A stretch of DNA of 64,000 nucleotides from Oceanicoccus sagamiensis (lineage in GTDB: Bacteria > Pseudomonadota > Gammaproteobacteria > Pseudomonadales > Dasaniaceae), in NCBI RefSeq assembly GCF_002117105.1, contig NZ_CP019343.1, forward strand, positions 1,798,001 to 1,862,000. Direction: 5' to 3'. The position numbers and the translations under genes were made by a program. Below are positions 35,182-43,787 of the stretch, in pieces. The notes beneath the pieces are model-generated. The model saw only the letters and a program-made list of their open reading frames with translations, ran no database searches and had not been told where the DNA came from. Within the stretch, counting starts at the first letter, position 1; each line of letters opens with the position of its first letter.

Positions 35182-35210
35182 TTGCTAGCTAACTTAGCAC
35201 CCACAATAAT
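35182..35210 (+). promoter_or_regulatory. Sigma-70-like promoter of second PII gene
   Basis: TTGCTA (4/6) and AATAAT (5/6) are spaced by 17 bp, with transcription expected near 35217 and a leader of about 40 bases. No -24/-12 sigma-54 element is seen here. Confidence 0.55.
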
Positions 35211-35214
35211 CTAA

Positions 35215-35595
<381 letters not shown>

Positions 35596-35604
35596 ACTGC
35601 CCCC

Positions 35605-36330
35605 TCAAGGGCTATGCGCTGGTATAGCCCTTAGCAATATCCCCCAATATTTCTCCTGATCACCGGTCCGAACCGACGCTTCCAAGGCTGCTTGCTGCTG
35701 ATTGGGCAGGCTACGGATTAGTGCCGCATAATGTTTATTGACGCTGGTCAGTCCCTGTTGCTGGCAACCCAGCCGCAAATCTTGCAGCAGACGGCACTGA
35801 AAGATAAATGCTTCGCACTGTTCCTCGGTAGCCAATTGCTGCTCCTCCCGCAGCGGTAGCCAGGGCATAGTCTGCTGCACATAGGCCGCTTGCAAGCCAC
35901 TGCCAAGCCCAATCTGTTGATTGTTAGCATGAAACAGTGGCGTACTGTTTACGCCGCAACTGGGTGACCGGCTTTTAAAAATATAGCCACACAGGGATGT
36001 GCTTAGCGGGTCGATGCTCTGTTGCCGAAATTGCTTGAGCGCCGCGGTGGGGTCCAGGCTTTTATCGTCCCTGCCAATCGCGCTTATTTGGTCACCTGAT
36101 TGAAGTAATTGAATTGGTGGCCTTGGCGTTGACATGCCCGCACCGACTTCCGGGCAGATCGGCAGTAAAGTTAATGCTTTAGCTAAAATACTTGAAGTGG
36201 TTTCTAGCTCTTTGCTGCTGCCATCGTAACGCACCGCTTCGCCATTGAGGCAGGCACTGATGGCAACTTGAGGTTTTTCCGCTGGCTTTTTATGATTAAA
36301 AAATAAAAAATCTATTACATTTTTTGGCAT
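35605..36330 (-). CDS. DUF523 domain protein
   Basis: A 241-residue protein whose first 150 residues match DUF523. A-I-S-A-C-L-N-G-E-A-V-R-Y-D-G lies near residue 24, C-P-E-V-G-A-G-M near residue 59 and F-K-S-R-S-P-S-C-G near residue 118. The three conserved Cys could hold a metal or iron-sulfur cluster. The C-terminal part is helical and Gln-rich. It may be a shortened relative of the DUF1722 domain often fused to DUF523, but I cannot confirm that. Function unknown, though DUF523 proteins have been linked to thiouracil metabolism in some bacteria. Confidence 0.75.
   Translation of the reverse strand: MPKNVIDFLFFNHKKPAEKPQVAISACLNGEAVRYDGSSKELETTSSILAKALTLLPICPEVGAGMSTPRPPIQLLQSGDQISAIGRDDKSLDPTAALKQFRQQSIDPLSTSLCGYIFKSRSPSCGVNSTPLFHANNQQIGLGSGLQAAYVQQTMPWLPLREEQQLATEEQCEAFIFQCRLLQDLRLGCQQQGLTSVNKHYAALIRSLPNQQQAALEASVRTGDQEKYWGILLRAIPAHSP
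35607..35632. terminator. Hairpin between convergent genes
   Basis: AAGGGCTAT pairs perfectly with ATAGCCCTT (9 bp, 8-base loop) right after the PII stop codon and within the end of the convergent gene. There is no strong U-tract, so it is a weak terminator or an mRNA-stabilising structure. Confidence 0.5.
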
Positions 36331-36429
36331 GTGAACGTTCGCTAATATAAGAAAAAAGTTTTAGTAAAAATCGCGAATAGATCAAATTATATTAGAACGA
36401 AACAGCCTAAATAAACACGGCTAATTCTA

Positions 36430-36457
36430 TTGCTCTCTGTGCCCCATCGTCTATAAA
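36430..36457 (+). promoter_or_regulatory. Possible sigma-70 promoter for sutA
   Basis: TTGCTC (3/6) and TATAAA (5/6) are separated by 16 bp, 41 bases before the sutA ATG. Confidence 0.4.
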
Positions 36458-36498
36458 TAATCTTCACCTTTTGTTCGTTGTACTCAAGGATAAAATCG

Positions 36499-36771
36499 AT
36501 GGTCACAAAAGCGAAGAGTAGTCATAGCAAGATGCCTGGAAAAACAAAACAAACTCCTAAAGATCAAACCCTGGATATTGGGTATATGGGGAGCCGTGAA
36601 GAGCGAGCGGACACCCGTACCATTGCCTCCAGAAAACGCCTGCATGATCAGATGAGTGATGATGTAGAAGCCTTTCTGGCCCGCGGTGGGCAGATCAGTA
36701 AAATAGACCCCCATGTTACGGCTGACCCTCCCAAGCGACCAGTCAGCCATTATGGCCAGCGACCGATTTAA
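36499..36771 (+). CDS. sutA: SutA-type RNA polymerase-binding regulator
   Basis: A 90-residue acidic/basic, largely disordered protein. The C-terminal third is the signature of SutA, first described in Pseudomonas aeruginosa as a slow-growth global regulator that binds RNA polymerase. It reads F-L-A-R-G-G-Q-I, then V-T-A-D-P-P-K-R-P, then Y-G-Q-R-P-I at the very end. The N-terminal tail is basic (Lys-rich) here, whereas I recall it as acidic in Pseudomonas. ATG 36499 follows AAGGAT by 8 bases. It overlaps the convergent yigB gene by four bases. Confidence 0.85.
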   Translation: MVTKAKSSHSKMPGKTKQTPKDQTLDIGYMGSREERADTRTIASRKRLHDQMSDDVEAFLARGGQISKIDPHVTADPPKRPVSHYGQRPI

Positions 36772-37508
36772 ACGCCTTGTCGCAAATCTTTGGCAATAGA
36801 GCTAATAGCGGCGGGGATGTCAGAAAGGCAACTGACCTCACGAGTCGGCCCCTGCTGTGACGCTGTGTCCCCGGCATAGGGTTCCCCGGAAGGATTAAAC
36901 CAGATGCTATGCCAACCGGCGGCAATAGCCCCGGCAATATCATGCTCATGATTATCCCCAATATGTATCATTTGCTGGGGCTGGGTATTGCCATAGGACT
37001 GGGCAGCAAGAAATTGCTCGGGTGCTGGTTTGCTGGCATTGAGTTGCTCTGCGCTAAAGGCAAAATCAAAAAAACGGCCCATCTCTAATTTAAAAATATC
37101 GGCATTGCCATTGCTAAGTGCGCCAAGGGAATAGTGCGGGTGCAGTGCTGCCAGCATCGGCTCAGCGGTATCAAAGAAGGTGATATCGTGGCGCGCTTGA
37201 ATAAAAATATCAAAGGCCTGTTCAGCGATTCTTTGCGCCAGCTTTTCATCATAGCCCACGTTTAACATGGCCTGCTTGACCGCCACCAAACGCAGCCGGG
37301 TAATTTGATGGGCCAGCTCAGGTTGTTGTTGGTAAATCTTTATTCGCCAGTGCATAAAATCTTGCGGCGAAAATTGTGCTGTTAGCTTGGGCGCATGCTC
37401 ACTCAGCCAGTTGTAAACCTGTTGCTCTGCTTTGATCAATACGGGTTGGATGGCCCATAGGGTATCGTCGAGGTCGAAGGTAATCACTTTAATAGGACTG
37501 TTGTTCAT
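36768..37508 (-). CDS. yigB: HAD-superfamily phosphatase, YigB-like
   Basis: A haloacid dehalogenase-type phosphatase of 246 residues. Motif I is F-D-L-D-D-T-L (nucleophile Asp near residue 11), motif II A-L-S-N-G-N-A-D, motif III Lys in N-A-S-K-P-A-P-E, and motif IV I-G-D-N-H-E-H-D-I. E. coli YigB, encoded next to xerC, dephosphorylates FMN and other small phosphates. Here the gene is also close to xerC but separated by two plus-strand genes, which supports the name. Confidence 0.85.
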   Translation of the reverse strand: MNNSPIKVITFDLDDTLWAIQPVLIKAEQQVYNWLSEHAPKLTAQFSPQDFMHWRIKIYQQQPELAHQITRLRLVAVKQAMLNVGYDEKLAQRIAEQAFDIFIQARHDITFFDTAEPMLAALHPHYSLGALSNGNADIFKLEMGRFFDFAFSAEQLNASKPAPEQFLAAQSYGNTQPQQMIHIGDNHEHDIAGAIAAGWHSIWFNPSGEPYAGDTASQQGPTREVSCLSDIPAAISSIAKDLRQGV

Positions 37509-37534
37509 GGCCGAAGTATATAATAATTACGGCC

Positions 37535-38101
37535 ATGACAATAAATATAAAATATTATCAGCGGCTTATCGCTGTCTCTTTGCTGTTGCTATGCCTGCCT
37601 CTCGGCACGATGGCGCAGCCCAATAGCAAGCAATGGCAAAGCTTATTGTTATACAGTGAGTTTGGTGAGTTTTGTACTATGTGTGAAGCCATGTTGCTCT
37701 GTACTGAGAGTGAGCAACTGTTGCCACAGCCTGCCGGTTTTCCAATGCCCGATCAGGGTGCCGATCAGAGTGCGACACTCTATCATCTGAAAACACGTTC
37801 CTTCTGGTCACAAATCGCCACCATATGGGAATGGTTTGTAGCCAACTTCGATACCATTAATGGTCACCAGCGCCCTGTTGTTATTTATGCCATTGATCAG
37901 GGGCAGTGGAGCCCGGGCCGTGTTGAAACATTAACCATTACCGTTGAGCCTGCCCTTATCACCGTTGGCGACTCGGCCATCGACAGAAAAACGCGTCAGT
38001 GGTTGGCGGCGGATAACTTATCGGCTAAAGGTTATTGTCAGCGGCTACCGCTCTGGGAAACGCTGGCATTGATCGAAACCAGACAGGTGAATCATGACTG
38101 A
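37535..38101 (+). CDS. Hypothetical exported protein
   Basis: I do not recognise this 188-residue protein. A signal peptide (residues about 10-27, ending M-A-Q) is clear. A Cys-rich segment F-C-T-M-C-E-A-M-L-L-C follows at about residues 46-56, suggesting disulfide or metal binding. A later V-V-I-Y-A-I-D-Q-G-Q-W segment is beta-rich. Its stop overlaps the start of the DoxX-like gene (ATGACTGA), so the two are translationally coupled and may work together at the membrane. Confidence 0.6.
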   Translation: MTINIKYYQRLIAVSLLLLCLPLGTMAQPNSKQWQSLLLYSEFGEFCTMCEAMLLCTESEQLLPQPAGFPMPDQGADQSATLYHLKTRSFWSQIATIWEWFVANFDTINGHQRPVVIYAIDQGQWSPGRVETLTITVEPALITVGDSAIDRKTRQWLAADNLSAKGYCQRLPLWETLALIETRQVNHD

Positions 38102-38596
38102 CGTAAGGTTTTGGTCCATGGCGTTTATCAAACAGCATCCGCTAAGATGGTCAGGTAGAGCCCTACATATAGTACTGCGCAGCCTGTTTGGTATTTTTTG
38201 GTTGGCGGCGGGTATCAATAAAATCACTAAAGACTGGCTAACGACGGATATATTACAGCAGGCGTTTTTGCAGCGTTTGACGGAGTTACCCCGGATACTT
38301 TTGCAGTATTTTATTTGCAGCAGTTTGCCATCCCCTTATCACTACCGATTGCATGGCTGGTCACCGTTGGTGAAATTTATGTAGCAATAGCTTTGTTGCT
38401 GGGGGTGACGACACGGCTGGCGGCGGGGCTAAGTTTTTTTATTCTATTGAATTTTGCCATTGGCGGTTACTACGATGCGTCGCTAATTCCTTTTTTCTTA
38501 TTGTCTTTGCTATTTATGGCGTTTTCATCGGGGCATTGGTTGGGTCTGGATCGACGTTTACACCGTCAGTATCCACATAGCCGCTGGTTTTATTAA
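38094..38596 (+). pseudogene. DoxX-like membrane protein, frameshifted at a C run
   Basis: The first frame encodes a hydrophobic start with F-G-I-F-W-L-A-A-G-I-N-K, the typical first helix of DoxX/MauE proteins. After L-T-E-L-P the coding potential jumps to another frame: D-T-F-A-V-F-Y-L, then three more membrane helices including W-L-V-T-V-G-E-I-Y-V-A-I-A-L-L-L-G. Adding one C to CCCC at 38289-38292 joins them into a protein of about 167 residues with four spans. The same single-base pattern occurs in three other genes here, so an error in the sequence is likely. It overlaps the convergent xerC gene by four bases. Confidence 0.78.
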
Positions 38597-39516
38597 TTGT
38601 CGACTTTGCTGGTTTTTCTATTTGCCCTTGGGTGGGCCTTATCATAGACCTTGGCTAAATGCTGAAAATCCAGATGGGTATAAACCTGGGTGGTGGAGAT
38701 ATTGGCATGCCCTAATAGTTCCTGTACTGCCCGCAGATCACTGCTGGATTCCAGAATATGACTGGCAAAGGAGTGGCGTAACATATGTGGGTGCACGCTT
38801 TGGTTAACACCTTGTTGTACGCTATGTTTTTTTAATCGTTGCTGAATAGATCGCTGGCCAAGGCGGCGTCCTTGTTTGGATAAAAATACTGCGTTATCCA
38901 CCGGCTTGGCATCGGCGCGAACACTAAACCAATCCCGCAGAGCTTTTATCGCAAAACTACCGATAGGCAGTGCGCGCATTTTATTACCCTTGCCGGTGAC
39001 GGTCACTAAGGCTTTTGATAAGTCGATATCCTGCTGGTTCAAATTAACCAGCTCCGACAGACGTAAACCCGAAGAATAAAAAAGCTCAAGTATGGCGCGG
39101 TCTCGTAGGCTTAACCAATCGTCACCGTCGATGGCGAGTAGTTGCTGCATATTATCGGCATCGAGTGCCTTGGGTAATTTCTTGGCTGACTTTGGTGCCT
39201 GGATACCCAGCGCGGGGTTATTTTTTTCACCATTTCTGGCGCGGTATTTATAAAAACTGCGCAGGGCAGAAAGCGCTCTTTGTAAACTGGGGCCCGCCAA
39301 TCCGCCGCGGTGTAATTGCGCCACCCACTGCCTGACATCGGCACTATGGACGAGGGCTGGATCAGCAATTGTGTTGTGTTGGCAGTAAGCAGAAAATTTT
39401 TCCAAATCGCGGCGATAGTTGCTGAGGGTATGGGGCGATAACTGACGAGCAACTTCCAAATAATGAAGAAATTCATTAATGCCTTGTTGCCAGTCATCAC
39501 CTTTGCTTTCAGTCAT
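38593..39516 (-). CDS. xerC: Site-specific tyrosine recombinase XerC
   Basis: A 307-residue recombinase that, with XerD, resolves chromosome dimers at dif. The N-terminal SAM-like domain has H-T-L-S-N-Y-R-R-D-L. Catalytic residues are the Arg in S-S-G-L-R-L-S-E-L, the Lys in G-K-G-N-K, H-x-x-R in H-P-H-M-L-R-H-S-F, the His in L-G-H-A-N-I-S, and the nucleophile Tyr in V-Y-T-H-L. It follows the DUF484 gene by 24 bp, as in Pseudomonas and E. coli. Confidence 0.95.
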   Translation of the reverse strand: MTESKGDDWQQGINEFLHYLEVARQLSPHTLSNYRRDLEKFSAYCQHNTIADPALVHSADVRQWVAQLHRGGLAGPSLQRALSALRSFYKYRARNGEKNNPALGIQAPKSAKKLPKALDADNMQQLLAIDGDDWLSLRDRAILELFYSSGLRLSELVNLNQQDIDLSKALVTVTGKGNKMRALPIGSFAIKALRDWFSVRADAKPVDNAVFLSKQGRRLGQRSIQQRLKKHSVQQGVNQSVHPHMLRHSFASHILESSSDLRAVQELLGHANISTTQVYTHLDFQHLAKVYDKAHPRANRKTSKVDN

Positions 39517-39540
39517 TAATCGCTCCGCTGGCGATGGGCT

Positions 39541-40236
39541 TTATAGATAACGCGGTATTAATCGATTTAATACTTCGGCGATATAGGATAAAAATAAAGT
39601 GCCCATGGAAGAGCTAAAATGGTGAGGGTCTTTGCTGCCGATCGCGATAACGCCAAGGGGGTTATCGTGGCTAAGGGGCATAATCGCCGCTGAGCCAACC
39701 TGTGCTGCCTGATCGGCAAATAAAAATTGCAGTTCTTCTGGTCTTAACACGCCGCAGGTTGCGTTGTTACTTTTTAACAGGCTGGGGATTTTATCAAACG
39801 CGTCGTCAACGGCAACCATACGTGAGATAACTTTGCGGTATTGCTCCGGGTTGCCAAATAACGTCAGGTTGGAAAAATCCACGTTAAAATCGCTGAGCAG
39901 GCTGCGGTTAAAAGTATTGACGAGACTGTCCAGACCCTGGGCCTCGATCAGTGCCAGTACCAGTTGTTGGGTTTTGTCGTAAAGCTGGTCATTATCTTCG
40001 GCATTTTCCATTAAGCCGCCAAGGCGATTGCGCATATCCATATTGCGTTCACGCAGTAGCGTGACCTGGCGTTCTAATAAGGACACTGCCTTGCCGCTGG
40101 GGTGGGCCAGTTCGAGCTCTAATAGTAAGTCGTCACGTTTTAGAAAAAATCCGGAATGGCTTTTTAAATATTGGGCAACATCTTCTTCGGTGATGTCTTT
40201 TTCTGGGGCGTTATTATTGTTGTCGGCTAGTTCCAC
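39541..40236 (-). CDS. DUF484 family protein
   Basis: A 231-residue GAF-like protein of the DUF484 family. The N-terminal V-A-Q-Y-L-K-S-H-S-G-F-F-x-x-x-D-D-L-L and S-L-L-E-R-Q-V-x-x-L-R-E-R-N are the family's usual start. The GAF-like fold occupies the rest and ends with F-L-S-Y-I-A-E-V-L-N-R. It is nearly always found between dapF and xerC. Its function is not established. Confidence 0.9.
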   Translation of the reverse strand: MELADNNNNAPEKDITEEDVAQYLKSHSGFFLKRDDLLLELELAHPSGKAVSLLERQVTLLRERNMDMRNRLGGLMENAEDNDQLYDKTQQLVLALIEAQGLDSLVNTFNRSLLSDFNVDFSNLTLFGNPEQYRKVISRMVAVDDAFDKIPSLLKSNNATCGVLRPEELQFLFADQAAQVGSAAIMPLSHDNPLGVIAIGSKDPHHFSSSMGTLFLSYIAEVLNRLIPRYL

Positions 40237-40290
40237 ATCGTCCTCACTATCTTTTGTTGATCCTTGTGCTGCTGTCTAACGGCAAGCGCT

Positions 40291-41124
40291 TTAAATCTGT
40301 ATTTGGCCTTCAAACACATTGGCAGCAGGCCCTGTCATCATAACGGGATGACCTTCGCCATGCCACTCAATTGTCAGGTCGCCGCCGCGTAAATGGGCGG
40401 TGACTCGCTGGTCCAGCAGACCGCGCTGTATACCGGATACCACCGCTGCACAGGCACCGCTGCCGCAGGCCAGAGTTTCTCCTGCCGCCCGTTCAAAGAC
40501 GCGCAGCTTAATTTCGTTGCGGCTAACGATTTGCATAAATCCGGCGTTAACCCGTTGGGGGAATTGGCTATGGGACTCAATCGCAGGCCCCAGTGTTGCT
40601 ACATCCGCCGTCTCTACATTGTCGACCAGCATCACCGCATGGGGGTTGCCCATAGAGACTGCCCCGATTTCACAGTGCTGGCCGTTTACCTCAATAGTAT
40701 AGACGTTAGCCTGCACTTCTTCCGTGGTAAAAGGCACTTCGGCAGCCGTCAGGACGGGTTCGCCCATATTGACCTCTACCTGACGGTCTTCTTTGACCCG
40801 GAGCTCTATAATTCCACCAGCAGTTTCTACTCGAATGGTGTTCTTGCCAGTGAGTTTTTTATCCCGCACAAATTTGGCAAAGCAACGCGCACCATTGCCA
40901 CATTGTTCTACTTCACCGCCATCGCCATTATAAATGCGGTAGCGGAAATCGACATCGGGCTGGCGTGGGGTTTCAACGACTAACAGTTGGTCACAGCCGA
41001 TACCAAAACGCCGGTCGGCAAGCAGGCGCACATGCTTCTCCTGCAGATTAAACCGCTGGGAGATCAGGTCGATCACGACAAAATCATTGCCTAGACCGTG
41101 CATTTTGGTAAAACGTAACAGCAT
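40291..41124 (-). CDS. dapF: Diaminopimelate epimerase DapF
   Basis: Cofactor-independent racemase (277 aa) converting LL- to meso-diaminopimelate for peptidoglycan and lysine. The two catalytic Cys lie in C-G-N-G-A-R-C-F (about residues 74-81) and [10 protein letters not shown] (about residues 213-222). The opening [11 protein letters not shown] is fully conserved. It follows lysA by 11 bp. Confidence 0.95.
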   Translation of the reverse strand: MLLRFTKMHGLGNDFVVIDLISQRFNLQEKHVRLLADRRFGIGCDQLLVVETPRQPDVDFRYRIYNGDGGEVEQCGNGARCFAKFVRDKKLTGKNTIRVETAGGIIELRVKEDRQVEVNMGEPVLTAAEVPFTTEEVQANVYTIEVNGQHCEIGAVSMGNPHAVMLVDNVETADVATLGPAIESHSQFPQRVNAGFMQIVSRNEIKLRVFERAAGETLACGSGACAAVVSGIQRGLLDQRVTAHLRGGDLTIEWHGEGHPVMMTGPAANVFEGQIQI

Positions 41125-41135
41125 AGTGTGTCCGG

Positions 41136-42400
41136 TTATTCGCTATCAGGTAGTAGTGCTTCGCCTTGCATCAGGCTGGCGATCGTTTCCCGTGCCCGTA
41201 TTTGATAGGCCTGATCACCATCCACCATGATTTCTGCGGCGCGCCCACGGCTATTGTAGTTGGAACTCATGGTAAAGCCATAGGCCCCTGAAGACGCGAC
41301 CGATAATAAATCGCCCGCTTCAAGGATTAATTCCCGGTCTTTACCCAAAAAGTCGCCGGTTTCGCAGACCGGGCCTACTAAATCCCAGCTTTTGGTCTCG
41401 CCTTCGGTGCGGGGTGTTACTGCCTCAATATTCAGCCAGGCCTTATACAGGGCAGGGCGAATCATATCGTTCATGGCGGCATCGATAATGGCGAAGTTTT
41501 TATGCGGGTTTGGCTTTAAGTATTCTACTTTGGTTAGCAAAACACCGGCATTGGCGCTAATGGAACGGCCGGGCTCAAACGCCAGGGTTATCTCTCGGTC
41601 GCCCAAACGTTCTAACACTTTGGCTACATACTCAGAGGGTGCGGGGGCTGTTCGTCTCTATAGCGCACACCCAGACCGCCACCCAGGTCCAGATGGCTAA
41701 TGCTAATACCATCACTGGCCAGTTGGTCGACCAGTGCCAGTACCCGGTCAAGGGCATCCAGAAACGGAGTGACCTCGGTCAGTTGTGAGCCAATATGGCA
41801 ATCTACACCGATAATGTCGATATTGGGCAGTTCTGCGGCGCGCTGGTAAACCGAAGGAGCCTGCTCAATATCCACACCGAACTTATTCTCTTTTAAACCG
41901 GTGGAAATATAGGGGTGGGTTTTGGCATCGACATCGGGGTTAACCCGCAGTGAGATACGGGCTGTTTTTCCCATCTCGGCGGCAACGGTCTGCAACACCT
42001 CCAGCTCCGCTGAAGATTCAAGATTAAAGCAGTGAATACCCACCTCTAAGGCACGGCGCATTTCGGCGGGGGTTTTAGCCACGCCAGAGAACACCACCTT
42101 GGTGGGGTCGCCGCCAGCAGCCAGTACGCGCTCTAATTCACCTTGAGAGACAATATCAAAGCCGGCACCAAGTTTGGCCAGTACATTTAATACCGCAATA
42201 TTGGAGTTGGCTTTTACCGCATAGCAGATCAGATGGTCGCGACCTGCCAGTGCGCTCTGGTAAGACAGAAACTGCTGCTCAAAATAGGCTCTGGAGTACA
42301 CATAGGTGGGTGTACCAAAGCGTTCGGCAATTTGGGCTAAAGGAACATTTTCGGCATATAGTTCGCCGTTGCGATACTCAAAAGCATCCATTGTTTTCAC
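41136..42400 (-). pseudogene. lysA: Diaminopimelate decarboxylase LysA, frameshifted at a G/C run
   Basis: LysA is the PLP enzyme making lysine from meso-diaminopimelate. The 5' part (42400 to about 41645) carries the PLP Lys in Y-A-V-K-A-N-S-N and the G-G-G-L-G-V motif and ends at Y-R-D-E-Q-P-P. The rest continues in another frame as S-E-Y-V-A-K-V-L-E-R-L-G-D-R, with the substrate loop E-P-G-R-S and the C-E-T-G-D motif. Inserting one C (minus strand) in the run at 41643-41647 restores about 421 residues of normal sequence. Since lysA is needed for lysine prototrophy and every other residue looks conserved, the shift is probably a sequence error. Confidence 0.9.
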
Positions 42401-42425
42401 CTGTATAAAAAGTCTTGAATGAGGG

Positions 42426-42650
42426 TTAGTCTAGGCTATCGGTGGGCTCAGAGGCCTTGGGTTTGTCTTTTTCGTCCGAGGTCTGTGCGCTGGCGGTCTC
42501 ACTGGAGACATCCCCAGAAGTGGCACTGGGGTCTTGCGGAAGATACAGCGGGCCCTTCTGGCCGCAGGCGGTCAGAATAAGCAGGCTGCTGACTAAGGCA
42601 GTGATGGAAAGTGCGGCCCGGATAAGAGCGGCAACTTCTGTCGTGGTCAT
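42426..42650 (-). CDS. lptM: LPS assembly lipoprotein LptM
   Basis: A small lipoprotein of 74 residues (formerly YifL/LppL). The lipobox L-T-A-C-G-Q-K-G-P-L-Y-L-P is diagnostic. LptM binds the LptDE outer-membrane LPS translocon and helps LptD disulfide maturation. The C-terminal tail is disordered and Ser/Asp/Lys-rich. It precedes lysA by 25 bp, the usual order lptM-lysA-dapF. Confidence 0.93.
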   Translation of the reverse strand: MTTTEVAALIRAALSITALVSSLLILTACGQKGPLYLPQDPSATSGDVSSETASAQTSDEKDKPKASEPTDSLD

Positions 42651-42784
42651 GATCTGTTTCCCAATCGTTAATGTCGGCGATTATACCGGCAGAAAGGCTG
42701 AACCCCAACGTTAATTTGTTATACTCGCAGACACAGCGGTCAACCATAGCGCTACACAATAAAAAATGTTCGGAGCCCCAAGGA

Positions 42785-43783
42785 ATGATGAGTAAAAGCC
42801 CCCGTTATTTAAGCCTGCTAATGCTTGCAGCCACGGCCATCGGTGCTCAGGCAGAGGCGATTGATGACCCCTATGTCATCACCAACCGCAGCCCTTTTGT
42901 GCAGATTTATGGTTTGCCAGCAGCACAGAGTGCGCAGCTAGCCGCAGCGGGCTCCAGCAGCGCTGGTTTGCAGTTGGATATCAGCAATAACTTTACTGAA
43001 GACAACAAAGGCCGCGAAGCCATTTTTATTGATGGTGAAACTCACCGGGCCAATATCCAGTTTCGCTATGGTTTCAGTGAAGTCCTGGAGCTGGGTATTG
43101 ATGTGCCTTATCTGAGCCATGATAGCGGTAGTCTGGATAGTGTGATTGAAGATTGGCATGATTTTTTTGGTTTTCCCGACGGTGGCCGTCCCGACTTTCC
43201 CCGTGATCAACTTCAGTTTAGTTATGCCCGCGATGGCCAGGTGCTAAGCAGTGTCACCAGCTCGAATGATGGTATCGGTGATGTCAGTGTCAGTATGGCG
43301 TACCAGTTATCTCAATCTGACACCCGGCAGTGGGCCCTGCGCAGCGCGGTTAAATTGCCCACCGGCGATGCTGATGATTTGCATGGCTCGGAATCGACCG
43401 ATCTATCTCTGGGCTTCAATGTCAGTGATCAGGGCTTGCTGCAAAATTATAATATCGCTTTACATGCCAGTGCTGGCGCCATGTGGATGGATGGCGGAGA
43501 AGTATTGGAAGAGTTACAGGAAGATTTTGTGCTTTATGGCTCTTCAACATTGAGTTGGCAGGCGACATCATCGATCAGTTTAAAAATACAGTTAGATGCC
43601 CATACCGCTTTTTACGACAGCGCACTAACCGAGTTGGGTGATGACTCTGCCCAATTAATTTTAGGTGGTGCTATTCGTTTGGGCCAAAGCTGGGTATTGG
43701 ATTTAGCGGTCAGTGAAGATATTGCGGTCGATACTGCCCCGGATGTGGTTTTCCATATCGGTATTAAAGCCGTTGCATGGTAA
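42785..43783 (+). CDS. DUF3187 outer-membrane-like protein
   Basis: A 332-residue exported protein of the DUF3187 family. A signal peptide ends near A-I-G-A-Q-A-E-A. N-R-S-P-F-V-Q-I-Y-G-L-P is the family start, and alternating strands such as F-R-Y-G-F-S-E-V-L-E-L-G-I-D-V-P-Y follow, as in a beta-barrel. It ends in a strand, without a C-terminal aromatic residue apart from Trp. Function unknown. AAGGA lies almost against ATG 42785, so ATG 42788 may be used instead. It is divergent from lptM and convergent with cyaA. Confidence 0.82.
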   Translation: MMSKSPRYLSLLMLAATAIGAQAEAIDDPYVITNRSPFVQIYGLPAAQSAQLAAAGSSSAGLQLDISNNFTEDNKGREAIFIDGETHRANIQFRYGFSEVLELGIDVPYLSHDSGSLDSVIEDWHDFFGFPDGGRPDFPRDQLQFSYARDGQVLSSVTSSNDGIGDVSVSMAYQLSQSDTRQWALRSAVKLPTGDADDLHGSESTDLSLGFNVSDQGLLQNYNIALHASAGAMWMDGGEVLEELQEDFVLYGSSTLSWQATSSISLKIQLDAHTAFYDSALTELGDDSAQLILGGAIRLGQSWVLDLAVSEDIAVDTAPDVVFHIGIKAVAW

Positions 43784-43787
43784 CGCT

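Noticed and set aside
38289-38292. Programmed ribosomal frameshifting at the DoxX-like gene, lysA and hemC
   Set aside because: No slippery heptamer with a downstream structure is apparent, and the shared feature is only a short G/C run, which fits sequencing error better.
40393-40983. 196-codon plus-strand frame across dapF
   Set aside because: It is wholly antisense to dapF, whose catalytic motifs are intact; its composition is that of a mirror frame.
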